Assembly (NCBI RefSeq): GCF_014873765.1
Contig: NZ_JADBGG010000011.1
Coordinates: 54,054-118,053, forward strand
Length of the DNA: 64,000 nt
DNA from: Desulfomicrobium macestii
GTDB lineage: Bacteria > Desulfobacterota > Desulfovibrionia > Desulfovibrionales > Desulfomicrobiaceae
Direction of reading: 5' to 3'
How positions within the stretch are numbered: the first letter of the stretch is position 1; the number at the start of each line of letters is the position of its first letter. Positions 17,588-26,626 of this stretch are shown piece after piece. The notes under the pieces were generated by a model, which saw only the letters and a list, made by a program, of their open reading frames with translations, was not told where the DNA came from and did not search any database. The position numbers and the translations under genes are program-made.

Positions 17588-18565
17588 ATGAGCAAGATCC
17601 TCAATCAGGACGAGGTCGATGCCCTGCTCCGGGGAATCTCGGGCGGGGAGATCGAGACCGAAGAAGAGGTGGCCGTTGACACGAAGGGCTTCGTGGCCTT
17701 TGATCTGGCCAATCAGGACCGGATCATCCGCGGTCGCATGCCTGTGCTTGAGATCATAAACGACCGCTTCTCAAGACTCTGCACCAGCGCCTTGGCCAAC
17801 ACCATGCGCAAGCGGGTGGATGTGAACCCGATCTCCATCGACATGTCCAAGTTCGGGGATTTCATGCGCTCGCTGCCCGTGCCGACGAGCATCAACATCT
17901 TCAAGATCGACCCCCTGCGCGGCAACGCGCTGCTGGTGGTCGACACCAGGCTGGTGTTTTCCCTGGTGGAGAATTTTTTTGGCGGCGCGGGCAGTCAGCC
18001 CAAGATCGAGGGCCGCGATTTCACGCCCATTGAGCAGTCCATCATCGTCAAGGTGGTCAAGATCATCCTGGCCAACCTGGAAGACGCCTGGCGGCCGGTG
18101 CACGAGGTCAGCATCGAGCTGCTGCGCTCCGAGATCAACCCGCAGTTCGCCACCATCGTCCCTCCCAGTGACGTGGTCGTGGTCATCTCTTTCGAGGTGG
18201 AACTGGAGAACGCCCTGGGGTCCATGGTTCTGGCGTTGCCGTATGCCACCATAGAGCCCATCAGGTCGAAGCTGTACGCCGCCTTCCAGACCGAGCGTCT
18301 GGAAATCGACCATGCCTGGATTTCCCGTTTCCGGGACCGGCTCATGGAGACGCCCGTCGATCTGAACGTCACGTTCGGCACGACGCAGATCACCGGACGT
18401 CAGCTTCTCGACATGAAGGTCGGCGACATACTCATGCTGGACCAGGACGAGGACGACATGCTTTCGGGCCGGATCCACGGGATACTCAAATTTTTCGGAC
18501 TTCCGGGTTTTGTCAAGGGAAACAAGGCGTTCAAGATCGTCAAAGAACAGGAACTCAATTACTAG
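17588..18565 (+). CDS. fliM: Flagellar motor switch protein FliM
   Basis: 325 residues. The N-terminal CheY-binding peptide is visible as LNQDEVDALLRGISGG. The middle CheC-like domain has the FliM pattern, and the C-terminal SpoA domain (TTQITGRQLLDMKVGDIL) pairs with FliN in the cytoplasmic C ring. Confidence 0.97.
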   Translation: MSKILNQDEVDALLRGISGGEIETEEEVAVDTKGFVAFDLANQDRIIRGRMPVLEIINDRFSRLCTSALANTMRKRVDVNPISIDMSKFGDFMRSLPVPTSINIFKIDPLRGNALLVVDTRLVFSLVENFFGGAGSQPKIEGRDFTPIEQSIIVKVVKIILANLEDAWRPVHEVSIELLRSEINPQFATIVPPSDVVVVISFEVELENALGSMVLALPYATIEPIRSKLYAAFQTERLEIDHAWISRFRDRLMETPVDLNVTFGTTQITGRQLLDMKVGDILMLDQDEDDMLSGRIHGILKFFGLPGFVKGNKAFKIVKEQELNY

Positions 18566-18574
18566 GGGAACGGT

Positions 18575-19141
18575 ATGGTCGAAGATCAGGACAAGCTGGC
18601 GGCGGAATGGGCCGCGGCCCTGGAACAGCAGGGTGAGGCGGAGGCTGAAGGCGGCGGGGCCGAGAAAGACCTGGCCGATGCCTGGAGTTCGGCGTTGCAG
18701 GAACAGGACTCCGGCGGGTCCGATCAGGCCCTGGCCGACGAATGGGCCAAGGCTCTGGCAGACGAGGAGGAGACCAAGATTCAGCATGAGAAGAAGCAGA
18801 AGCAGCTCGCCGCCCAGAGCAAGGATTTCGATTACAAAGATTTGACGGCGGAAGCCAAGGCGCCAAGGCCCGAAGGGCTGCGCAAGGACCTTGACTTCAT
18901 CCTCGACATCCCGCTTGAGGTCTCGGCCCAGCTCGGAAGCACCAAGCTGCTCATCAATGAACTGCTGCAGCTCGGGCAGGGCTCGGTCATAGAATTGAAC
19001 AAGCTGGCCGGCGAACCTCTTGAGATACTGGTCAACGGCAAGCTCGTGGCGCGCGGAGAGGCCGTGGTCATCAACGAAAAGTTCGGGGTGCGTCTGACCG
19101 ACATCATCAGCCCCATCGAGAGGGTCAAGCAACTTGGATAA
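18575..19141 (+). CDS. fliN: Flagellar motor switch protein FliN
   Basis: 188 residues. The C-terminal SpoA domain is typical (LDIPLEVSAQLGSTKLLINELLQLGQGSVIELNKLAGEPLEILVNG, about residues 110-160). The first 100 residues form a long acidic, alanine-rich extension with repeated DLADAW/LADEWAKAL-like segments, longer than in short FliN proteins such as that of E. coli. Part of the C ring. Confidence 0.94.
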   Translation: MVEDQDKLAAEWAAALEQQGEAEAEGGGAEKDLADAWSSALQEQDSGGSDQALADEWAKALADEEETKIQHEKKQKQLAAQSKDFDYKDLTAEAKAPRPEGLRKDLDFILDIPLEVSAQLGSTKLLINELLQLGQGSVIELNKLAGEPLEILVNGKLVARGEAVVINEKFGVRLTDIISPIERVKQLG

Positions 19142-19490
19142 CGCGACTTTGACAGGCGCCGGTGCGGGACTAGGACTTGCATCGGTCAAAATGGCGGCGG
19201 CGTTGCTACTTATTTTGGGGCTCATCTTCCTTGCGCTCGCGCTCCTGAAGCGCTTCGGGCTGGCGGCACGGCTGCAGGGCCGGGGTTCCGGCGCCCTGAG
19301 GGTGGAGGAAAGAGTTGCCCTGGGTCCGCGCAAGCAGCTGGTGGTGGTCCGCTTCTTGAATAAGCTTCTGGTGTTGGGCGTCACCGACAACGGAATCAAC
19401 TTGATAGCGGAGCACCAGGCAGACAATGAACCGATCCCGGATTTTCAGACCACACTGGACCAGGAAACTGGGGAGGATACTCCTTCCTAG
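19134..19490 (+). CDS. fliO: Flagellar biosynthesis protein FliO
   Basis: 118 residues with one strong transmembrane helix near the N-terminus (MAAALLLILGLIFLALALL) and the cytoplasmic FliO pattern VEERVALGPRKQLVVVRFLNKLLVLGVT. It helps assemble the FliP export channel. Start is TTG 19134, inside the fliN end. The last 65 nt overlap fliP. Confidence 0.88.
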   Translation: MDNATLTGAGAGLGLASVKMAAALLLILGLIFLALALLKRFGLAARLQGRGSGALRVEERVALGPRKQLVVVRFLNKLLVLGVTDNGINLIAEHQADNEPIPDFQTTLDQETGEDTPS

Positions 19491-20217
19491 CCTGATTTTC
19501 TGTTTTTTTCCTATTTTGCTCTTGGCCGCCGACGGGCCCAATCTTCCATCTCTTTCCTTGCAGCTTTCCAGCGGACAGGCCGAGCCCCAGAAAGTGGCCG
19601 TTGCTCTGGAGATCATGGCCCTGCTCACGATGCTGTCCATGGCTCCGGCCTTCATGCTGACGGTCACGTCCTTCACCCGCATCATCATCGTCTTCCATTT
19701 TCTGCGTCAGGCCATGGGAACCCAGCAGATGCCGCCCAACCAGGTGCTGGCCTCCCTGGCCATTTTCATGACCGTGGTCATCATGATGCCTACGGGACGC
19801 ACCATCAACGATACGGCCCTGCAACCCTATCTCAAGGAAGAGATTGGCTACGGGGAAGCCTTGCAGCGGGCTGAAACACCGCTGCGGACTTTTCTTTTCA
19901 AGCATACCCGGGAAAAGGATCTTTCGGTATTTTTCTCGATAACGGGTCTTGAGAGGCCGCAGAACAAAGATGAAGTGCCGACCATGGTTCTTGTGCCTGC
20001 CTACGTGATCAGCGAGCTCAAGACGGGATTTCAGATTGGATTTCTGATTTACATACCATTTCTCATTTTGGACATGGTTGTGGCCAGTATCCTTCTTTCC
20101 ATGGGTATGATGATGCTTCCGCCCGTCATGGTTTCCCTGCCGTTCAAGATTCTTCTGTTCGTCATGGTGGATGGCTGGAATCTGATAATAGGCTCTCTTG
20201 TAAACAGTTTTATCTAG
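19426..20217 (+). CDS. fliP: Flagellar type III export protein FliP
   Basis: 263 residues with an N-terminal signal-like helix, then the FliP domain: MLSMAPAFMLTVTSFTRIIIV, MGTQQMPPNQVLASLAIFMT, and the C-terminal SMGMMMLPPVMVSLPFKILLF. It forms the core of the membrane export gate with FliQ and FliR. The 65-nt overlap with fliO is unusually long but both frames look intact. Confidence 0.96.
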   Translation: MNRSRIFRPHWTRKLGRILLPSLIFCFFPILLLAADGPNLPSLSLQLSSGQAEPQKVAVALEIMALLTMLSMAPAFMLTVTSFTRIIIVFHFLRQAMGTQQMPPNQVLASLAIFMTVVIMMPTGRTINDTALQPYLKEEIGYGEALQRAETPLRTFLFKHTREKDLSVFFSITGLERPQNKDEVPTMVLVPAYVISELKTGFQIGFLIYIPFLILDMVVASILLSMGMMMLPPVMVSLPFKILLFVMVDGWNLIIGSLVNSFI

Positions 20218-20237
20218 CCCCTGATCAGGAGTGGAGC

Positions 20238-20507
20238 ATGACCCCCGAATTTGTCATCGGTTTCGCACGGCAATCCATTGAACTGACTCTGGTCATCGCC
20301 TTGCCCATGCTCGGCGTGGGACTGGGAGTGGGTGTTTTCGTGAGCATACTTCAGGCCGCGACACAGATTCAGGAAATGACCCTGACGTTCGTGCCCAAGA
20401 TCATCGCCGTTTTTTTGGCGCTGCTCATATCCTTCCCCTGGATCATGGACAAGATGATCACGTACACCCAGGAGATTTTCCTGAATTTTCCTCAATACAT
20501 CAAATAG
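20238..20507 (+). CDS. fliQ: Flagellar type III export protein FliQ
   Basis: 89 residues, two transmembrane helices, with the family pattern ARQSIELTLVIALPMLGVGLGVGVFVSILQAATQIQEMTL spanning the first hairpin. It closes the flagellar run; fliR and flhB are not in the window. The next gene, rlmB, converges 9 nt away. Confidence 0.96.
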   Translation: MTPEFVIGFARQSIELTLVIALPMLGVGLGVGVFVSILQAATQIQEMTLTFVPKIIAVFLALLISFPWIMDKMITYTQEIFLNFPQYIK

Positions 20508-20516
20508 CCCGCCCCC

Positions 20517-21275
20517 CTACAGCCTCTGCCGCAACATTTCCGTCATGATCATGGCGCCGGCCTGGGCCACGTTCAGCGAATCGAATCCGCCCTGCATGGG
20601 AATGGACAGCTTTTCCGTGCAGCGCTTGCCCACATTGGGACGCATGCCCTTGTCCTCATTGCCGAGTACCAGCACCGCCGGGAAATGCAGACGGGCCTGA
20701 AAGAGGTCCCGGCTTTCGGGTCCGGTGCCCGATCCATAGATTGCAAGTCCGGCCTCGGCGCACGCATCGAGTGCCCGGGCCAGATTGACCACCTGACACA
20801 GAGGGAGGCTGTCGAGCGCCCCTGCAGCGGCTTTGGCGGCCGCCGGGCCGATGAAGGCCGTGCGATCCTTGGGAAAGAGCAGACCGGCCCCGCCAAGGGC
20901 CAGTAGGGTGCGCGCCAGCGTGCCCACGTTTCCCGGGTCCTGAACCTGATCCAGGGCCAGGATGAGCGGAAACGTGCTCCGGCAGGCCCGGGCGATCAGT
21001 TCCTCCAATTCGACGAGCTGTCGGCCGCGCAGGCGGGCTACCACTCCCTGGTGATTTCCGGGATACATGCGGTCCAGGTCCGGGCGCCGCACTTTGCGGA
21101 AGCGTACCCCGAGTTCGCGGCATTTGCCGATCACGTCGCCAAGGCCCGCGGCATCTTCGGACAGGAACACCGTGTCCAGGGCTTCTGGCCGTGAGGCGAG
21201 GAGTTCAAGGACCGGTTTGCGGCCGGGAGTCAGGTGGGCATTGGTGTCGGATTTTTCGTGTGGTTGTTGATCCAT
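20517..21275 (-). CDS. rlmB: TrmH/SpoU-family 23S rRNA 2'-O-methyltransferase RlmB-like
   Basis: 252 residues from ATG 21275 (MDQQPHEKSD), with AGGGA 6 nt upstream; a farther ATG at 21329 adds residues without family similarity. The N-terminal L30e-like substrate-binding domain starts GRKPVLELLAS. SPOUT motifs are present: LALDQVQDPGNVGTLARTL, VLGNEDKGM and LSIPMQGGFDSLNVAQAGAMIM. It probably methylates G2251-equivalent of 23S rRNA, although exact target among TrmH enzymes is not certain. Confidence 0.88.
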   Translation of the reverse strand: MDQQPHEKSDTNAHLTPGRKPVLELLASRPEALDTVFLSEDAAGLGDVIGKCRELGVRFRKVRRPDLDRMYPGNHQGVVARLRGRQLVELEELIARACRSTFPLILALDQVQDPGNVGTLARTLLALGGAGLLFPKDRTAFIGPAAAKAAAGALDSLPLCQVVNLARALDACAEAGLAIYGSGTGPESRDLFQARLHFPAVLVLGNEDKGMRPNVGKRCTEKLSIPMQGGFDSLNVAQAGAMIMTEMLRQRL

Positions 21276-21393
21276 GATGAGTCCCTGGTTCGGATTTGCA
21301 ATTTGATTTTTTTTTCTGTAGCAGGTCAAAATGCTCGATCTCGCTCGCCCGTTTTGCTCGGGCCAGTGGCCAACTTGTGACCAGGAGATTGTT

Positions 21394-23028
21394 TTGACAT
21401 TTCATATACGTGGAGTTCTGCTCCTTATCATGCTGGTCTTGGCGGGTTGCATGCCCGTCAAGAAAGCCCAGGGACCGTTCCCGGACGGTTCCGGCATGGC
21501 GAGTCAGAACGCCGAAAATATGCCGCCGCAGGATGCTGCGGTCAAGGAAGGCGCTCCGGAGGCCTGTGGTCCGGTCGACAATGTCGACCCGCTCGATGTC
21601 CTGCCGGATGGAGAAGAACTTCCCGACGCCGAATCCCTGTCCGCCGAGGAGCAGAAAATCCTCGATACGCAGATATCCTTTCATATCGGTCTGGATACCG
21701 AGGAAAACGAGGATGTCCAGCGCTATTTTCACTACTACACCCACGTTCAGCGGGGCACGATGACGGGTTGGCTCAAGCGGGCCCAGCTCTATCTGCCGCA
21801 CATCCGGGAGCGCTTTCTGGCCGAGGGCTTGCCCGAGGACCTCATTTATCTGCCTTTTGCCGAGAGCGGCTTCAATCCTTTTGCCCAATCCCACGCTGGA
21901 GCGTGCGGCGTGTGGCAATTCATGCCCCGGACCGCCATCAACTACGGGTTGACCGTGGACAAATGGGTGGACGAGCGCCGTGATCCCCACAAATCCACCG
22001 AGGCCGCCATTGCCTACCTGAAGAAGCTGTACGGGGATTTCGGGGATTGGTCCCTGGCCCTGGCCGCCTACAATGCAGGCGAAGGCGCCATCGGCCGCGC
22101 CCTGAAAAAGACGGGCACCGAGGATTTTTTCAGCCTGTGCGAGGCCTCCGAGGATCTGAAGAAGGAAACCAAGCTGTACGTTCCCAAGTTTCTTGCCCTG
22201 GTCAAGGTTGCCAGGAATCTGGAAAAATTGGGTTTTGAACCTCTGGACATGGAGAAACGTTCCGCTGCTCCGGTCATGCTCAAAGTCAAGCCGGAAACGG
22301 ATCTTTTGGCGCTGTCCCAAAGCGTGGGCATGGACTGGAAGTCTTTTCGGGAGCTCAACCCCTCTTTTCGCAAGCAGGAATCGCCCCCCGGAAGGTCCGT
22401 CAAGGTCGCGGTCCCCGGCCATCTCGTGGCCAAGGCCCAGGATTTCCTGAAACGCCCCGTGACTGCAAGGCAGGTCCGCTACGCATCCCACAGGGTCAAG
22501 CCCGGGGACACCTGGTGGGGAATTTCCCGAAAGTACAATGTATCGGTGGCGGTCTTGCAGCAAGTCAACGATGTCAGCAGGACCAAGGCTCTCAAGGTGG
22601 GACAGGCGTTGCGCATACCCGGTCAGGGTCCGGCGTCCGATTCCGATTCAGTGGCTGATGCCAGAAAGTGGGCCTCCAAAAGAGCCAATTATCTGGTCCG
22701 CGAGGGAGACACGCTCTGGTCCATCGCCAAACAGTTCAAGACCGATCCGGCTTCACTGAGCAAGGCCAACGGCATCCAGCGTTCCGCGGTGCTGCGCGTC
22801 GGCCAGAAGCTCTATGTGCCCGATGCCGGCAGCGCCGAAGTCAAGATCGCCAAGGCCAGTGCTGATGCGGTGCGCACGAGGCTGGTCAACTACAAGGTTC
22901 GACCGGGGGATAGTCTGTGGGGTATTGCCAAGCGTTTCGGGGTGACCCCCTCCGACTTGCTGGCCTGGAACAACCTGGCGAAGAATGGTCATATCCGTCC
23001 GGGAGACCGGCTCAAGGTCTACCGCTGA
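21394..23028 (+). CDS. mltD: MltD-like membrane-bound lytic transglycosylase with three LysM domains
   Basis: 544 residues from TTG 21394, which has AGGAG 6 nt upstream and gives a clean lipoprotein signal peptide ending LVLAGC. The SLT domain contains the catalytic Glu in LIYLPFAESGFNPFAQS, with GACGVWQFMPRTA and LALAAYNAGEG. Three LysM peptidoglycan-binding repeats follow (VKPGDTWWGISRKYN, VREGDTLWSIAKQFK, VRPGDSLWGIAKRFG). It cleaves glycan strands in the periplasm, probably anchored by its lipid to the outer membrane. Confidence 0.94.
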   Translation: MTFHIRGVLLLIMLVLAGCMPVKKAQGPFPDGSGMASQNAENMPPQDAAVKEGAPEACGPVDNVDPLDVLPDGEELPDAESLSAEEQKILDTQISFHIGLDTEENEDVQRYFHYYTHVQRGTMTGWLKRAQLYLPHIRERFLAEGLPEDLIYLPFAESGFNPFAQSHAGACGVWQFMPRTAINYGLTVDKWVDERRDPHKSTEAAIAYLKKLYGDFGDWSLALAAYNAGEGAIGRALKKTGTEDFFSLCEASEDLKKETKLYVPKFLALVKVARNLEKLGFEPLDMEKRSAAPVMLKVKPETDLLALSQSVGMDWKSFRELNPSFRKQESPPGRSVKVAVPGHLVAKAQDFLKRPVTARQVRYASHRVKPGDTWWGISRKYNVSVAVLQQVNDVSRTKALKVGQALRIPGQGPASDSDSVADARKWASKRANYLVREGDTLWSIAKQFKTDPASLSKANGIQRSAVLRVGQKLYVPDAGSAEVKIAKASADAVRTRLVNYKVRPGDSLWGIAKRFGVTPSDLLAWNNLAKNGHIRPGDRLKVYR

Positions 23029-23052
23029 TACTCGCGTCCTTTACTCATTCAA

Positions 23053-23086
23053 ACGGCAGGCTCCCGGGCCTGCCGTGTTCATTTTG
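23053..23086 (+). terminator. Terminator after mltD, possibly bidirectional
   Basis: 9-bp stem ACGGCAGGC / GCCTGCCGT around TCCCGG, followed by a T-rich stretch, 25 nt after the mltD stop and just before the end of the convergent kinase gene. Confidence 0.65.
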
Positions 23087-25340
23087 ACGACATCGCGACC
23101 GGCAGGTCGATGATGAACCTGGTCCATTCTCCCTCGGCCGTCTGCACGGCCATCATGCCTGCGTGCTCCTCGGTGATGATGAAGTAGGAAACGGAGAGTC
23201 CAAGCCCCGTGCCCTTGCCCACGGACTTCGTGGTGAAGAATGGTTCGAACACCCGTTTGCGCACGGATTCCGAAAGCCCTGGTCCGTTGTCTTCCAGTTC
23301 AATGCGCACCCACGGTGCATTTCTTCTCACCCGCAGCGTGAATTGCGGCCACTGTTCCGCCGGGTAGATCTTGTCGCCCATGGCCTCGGCTCCGTTGCGC
23401 AGCAGGTTCAGGAAGACCTGCTGCAGCTTGCTCGCCGAGCCCTGGATTTTGGGGAGATTGTCTTCGTATTCGCGGACGATGCGGATTTTTTTGAAATCGT
23501 AATTTTTCTTCAGGTCGTAATCGGTGCGGGCAAGTTCCAGTGTCTTGCCGAGAAGTTCCACGATGTTTTCCGGGGCCAGCACCGGTTCGCTCTTGCGGCT
23601 GAAACTGAGCATGTTGCTTACGATCTGCGCGGCTTGTGCCCCCGAACTGCGCACGGAGTTCAGCATTTTCGGAATTCCCCGTTTCTCAAGATAGCTTTGC
23701 AGTGCTTCAAGGGTGATGCCCGCTTCCTGCGCCGCCAATTCATTTTGCGGCAACGGCAGGAGGAGTCTGGTTTCCAGGACCTGGGCGTTGCCCATGATCG
23801 AAGCCAGAGGATTGTTGATTTCGTGGGCCATTCCGGCAGCCAGTCCGCCGACAGAGAGCATCTTCTCCGACTGTATCAGAATTTCCTCGATGCGGACCTT
23901 TTCGGTCACGTCGTCGATGCGGATGACCGCGCCTTCCACGCCGTTGGTGATCAGGGGGTAGATGGTCACGTCTTCGTACATGGTCTCGCCATGCTCCACC
24001 CTGCTCAGTTTGCCTTCAAACAAGGGTTTCTTGCTGGCGATGGACTGGCGGATCTTTCTCATTTCGGAGCCAAGCCAGGGTACCACCTGTCCCAGAGGCC
24101 GGCCTTGGGCCTGGGCTTCGCTCACGCCGGTCACCAGCGCTGCCTGCTGGTTCCATTGGGCGATGCGGCCGTCGGCATCGACTCCGATGAGCATGGACGG
24201 CATGGAGTTGATGATGTTGGCGAGCAGGGTGCGCAAGCGCTGGGTTTCCTTGGCGGTACGGTTGCGTTCGGTTATGTCCACGAAGGATCCGATGATGCCT
24301 TGCGCGTTCTTGAATTCATCAAAAAAGATCTGTTTGGCGAAGATGACTTCGCGCAGGTCGCCATTCCTGTCGCGGACTTTGGATTCGTACGTGCTTTTGC
24401 GGGTGTCCTGACGCAGGCTTTGGTCGTTGTTGTCGTAGGCATCGGCGAGGTCCGGCCATAACTCCCGGGCTGTCCTGCCTCGCAATGCCTCGGAGGTAAT
24501 GCCCATGATGTCGGTGAAGGTCTGGTTGCAGCCCAGATAGCGCCGCTCCGAGTCCTTGTAGAAGATCGGGATGGGAATGGCGTCCAGCAGCACCTCGGTG
24601 AAGCGCAGGTTGCGCGTCAGGTCGGTGTGGGCGCTTTGCAGCTGCTCCTCGGTTATGCGCCGGCGCTGGCCGGCCAGGATGAGCGCGACCTGATCGGCGA
24701 TGCGGCTGGCGAAAGTGACCTCGTCCGGCTGCCACGCACGTGGCTCTCCGACATGCTCGAAGCAGATGACGGCGGTCAGTTCTCCATCGATGAGCACCGG
24801 CACGTCGAGCATGGACGCGATTCCGTTGGCTTCGAGATATTTCGGGGAAAAATCGCGGGTGCGCGGGTCCTGCAGGGCGTCGGTCACGATGACGGGGCCT
24901 TTTTTGATGGCCTCGAAATAGGTGTCGAACCTGCCGCACTCCAGGCAGGTCCCGGAAGTGTGCTCCCCTCCTGGCGCGTCGAACTTGTCCATGCAGCAAA
25001 GCCTGTCGGCCTGCATCATCCACAGACTGGCCCGGGCCACGTCCATGGCGTGGGTCATCCGGGCCGTGATCATGGGGGCGGCTTCTTGCAGAAGGCCATG
25101 AAAAACGGTTGGATGCGTCGAAATTTCAGCGATGACGGCCTGCTGCCGTTCGATGCGCTTCAGGGTTTCGCGCAGCGTCTCTTCAGCTCGGTGCCGATCG
25201 GCGATTTCGCCCTGCAGCTCCCGGATCTTTTGCTGCAGCATGGGGTAGTAGCTTTTGCGTCCTGAAGACTCGCTAAGACCCACGATCTTGTCGCGCAGCG
25301 ATGCGGTACCGGTCACGCCCTCCTCAGGTTGCTTCTTCAT
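23079..25340 (-). CDS. GAF-PAS-PAS sensor histidine kinase
   Basis: About 753 residues, no clear membrane segment, so probably cytoplasmic. Order: coiled-coil start (LQQKIRELQGEIADRHRAEETL), GAF domain with Cys-rich segment RLCCMDKFDAPGGEHTSGTCLECGRF, PAS domain (IPIPIFYKDSERRYLGCN), second PAS, then HisKA with the phospho-acceptor His in GMAHEINNPLASIMG and HATPase (LLRNGAEAM, ELEDNGPGL, GKGTGLGLSVSY). No response regulator is adjacent. ATG 25340 overlaps the end of the upstream alcohol dehydrogenase gene, suggesting co-transcription. The signal is unknown, but the clustered cysteines could bind a metal or sense redox state. Confidence 0.9.
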   Translation of the reverse strand: MKKQPEEGVTGTASLRDKIVGLSESSGRKSYYPMLQQKIRELQGEIADRHRAEETLRETLKRIERQQAVIAEISTHPTVFHGLLQEAAPMITARMTHAMDVARASLWMMQADRLCCMDKFDAPGGEHTSGTCLECGRFDTYFEAIKKGPVIVTDALQDPRTRDFSPKYLEANGIASMLDVPVLIDGELTAVICFEHVGEPRAWQPDEVTFASRIADQVALILAGQRRRITEEQLQSAHTDLTRNLRFTEVLLDAIPIPIFYKDSERRYLGCNQTFTDIMGITSEALRGRTARELWPDLADAYDNNDQSLRQDTRKSTYESKVRDRNGDLREVIFAKQIFFDEFKNAQGIIGSFVDITERNRTAKETQRLRTLLANIINSMPSMLIGVDADGRIAQWNQQAALVTGVSEAQAQGRPLGQVVPWLGSEMRKIRQSIASKKPLFEGKLSRVEHGETMYEDVTIYPLITNGVEGAVIRIDDVTEKVRIEEILIQSEKMLSVGGLAAGMAHEINNPLASIMGNAQVLETRLLLPLPQNELAAQEAGITLEALQSYLEKRGIPKMLNSVRSSGAQAAQIVSNMLSFSRKSEPVLAPENIVELLGKTLELARTDYDLKKNYDFKKIRIVREYEDNLPKIQGSASKLQQVFLNLLRNGAEAMGDKIYPAEQWPQFTLRVRRNAPWVRIELEDNGPGLSESVRKRVFEPFFTTKSVGKGTGLGLSVSYFIITEEHAGMMAVQTAEGEWTRFIIDLPVAMSSK

Positions 25341-26481
25341 AGATGACTTGAATGTCGCGCTTGTTGGCGGTCTTGGGGTTGGTGACAAGGCAGGGGTCAA
25401 GGATCGCCTTGTCCGAAAGCACCGGGATGTCGCTGGCGCGTATGCCCTTGGAGGCCAGTCTGTCCCTGATGCCGAGGGCGCTGCGCAGGCCGGTCATGGA
25501 TTCGATGAGCCATGCGCGCACTTCCGAGGCGCCCATGCCCCGGGAATCGAGCCCCATGTTTTCGGCGATGACCCGGAATCGTTCGGGCGCCGCCGAAAAG
25601 TTGTAGTCCACCACATGCGGCAGGAGCAGGGCGTTGCATTCGCCGTGGGGCAGGTCCTTGTAGCCGCCCAGGCTGTGGGCCAGGGCATGCACCGCGCCAA
25701 GGCTTGCGTTGGAGAACGCCAGCCCTGCCTGCATGCTGCCGAGCATGGTCTTGGCCTTGAGTTCCATGTCCTCGGGATGCAGAAAGGATTCCAGCAGATT
25801 GCCGTGAACCAGGCGGATGGCTTCCAGGGCGTGCACGTCGGTCATGGGCGAATGCGCGCTGGAGACAAAGGCCTCGATGGCGTGGGCCAGCGCGTCCATG
25901 CCCGTGCAGGCGATGAGGTACGGGCTCTTGGTCATCAGGGTCTGAGGGTCGATGAGGGCCACATCGGGGATGATGGTCTTGCTGATGATGGCGATCTTGG
26001 TCTTACGGTCCGTGTCGTTGATGATGGCGAACTGGGACACGTCGGCCGAAGTGCCCGCCGTGGTCGGGATGCAGATGAGCGGGGGCATGGGCACGATGAT
26101 CTTGTCCACGCCTTCGTAGTCGAGGATGTGCCCGCCGTTGGAGACGACGATCCCGATGCCCTTGGCGCAGTCCATGGGACTGCCTCCGCCCACGGCCACG
26201 ATGCCGTCGCATTCGCCCGCTTCATAGGCCGCGACACCGGCCATGACCTCCGCGGTCTTGGGGTTGGGGGTGATGTCCGAAAAAATGACGCCCTCGATGT
26301 CGAAGGCGGCGAGGCTCTCCAGGACTCTTGTGGCCCATCCGGCAGCGAGCACGCCTGCGTCGGTGACGACAAGGGGTCTGGTGATGCCGAATTTGCCTGC
26401 GTACTGCCCGGCCAGATCCACCGCGCCCACCCCGAAAATCGTTTCCGGAGCGACGAATTTGCGCAGATCGGTGAAGTTCAT
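25324..26481 (-). CDS. Iron-containing (group III) alcohol dehydrogenase
   Basis: 385 residues from ATG 26481, with GGGGGA upstream. NAD-binding loop GGGSPMDCAKG near residue 97. Metal-site region TGMDALAHAIEAFVSS, then GAVHALAHSLGG and PHGECNALLLPHV with the ligand histidines. Enzymes of this family interconvert alcohols and aldehydes and are abundant in Desulfovibrio-type bacteria growing on ethanol. Its end overlaps the downstream histidine-kinase start, so the kinase may be co-expressed. Confidence 0.92.
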   Translation of the reverse strand: MNFTDLRKFVAPETIFGVGAVDLAGQYAGKFGITRPLVVTDAGVLAAGWATRVLESLAAFDIEGVIFSDITPNPKTAEVMAGVAAYEAGECDGIVAVGGGSPMDCAKGIGIVVSNGGHILDYEGVDKIIVPMPPLICIPTTAGTSADVSQFAIINDTDRKTKIAIISKTIIPDVALIDPQTLMTKSPYLIACTGMDALAHAIEAFVSSAHSPMTDVHALEAIRLVHGNLLESFLHPEDMELKAKTMLGSMQAGLAFSNASLGAVHALAHSLGGYKDLPHGECNALLLPHVVDYNFSAAPERFRVIAENMGLDSRGMGASEVRAWLIESMTGLRSALGIRDRLASKGIRASDIPVLSDKAILDPCLVTNPKTANKRDIQVIYEEAT

Positions 26482-26573
26482 GCTGTTCCCCCAAGAGCGT
26501 TTTGGATGAATTGCCCAATACTTATTTTTAGCACGGTACGGCTTGATGTGCCAGAATAAGTTGGCTTGCGCGT

Positions 26574-26592
26574 TTTTGCTCCGGGAGCAAAA
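26574..26592. repeat. 19-bp perfect palindrome between the dehydrogenase and tag
   Basis: TTTTGCTCC, then G, then GGAGCAAAA. The T run is on the 5' side and the A run on the 3' side on both strands, so it is not an intrinsic terminator. It lies about 93 bp upstream of the dehydrogenase start and could be an operator. Confidence 0.4.
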
Positions 26593-26626
26593 GACGAAGG
26601 CCAGCGGGGGCGACAAGTCCTGCTGC

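Noticed and set aside
26500..26560. TGGCAC on the minus strand upstream of the alcohol dehydrogenase as a sigma-54 promoter
   Set aside because: The GC of the -12 element is not at the required spacing.
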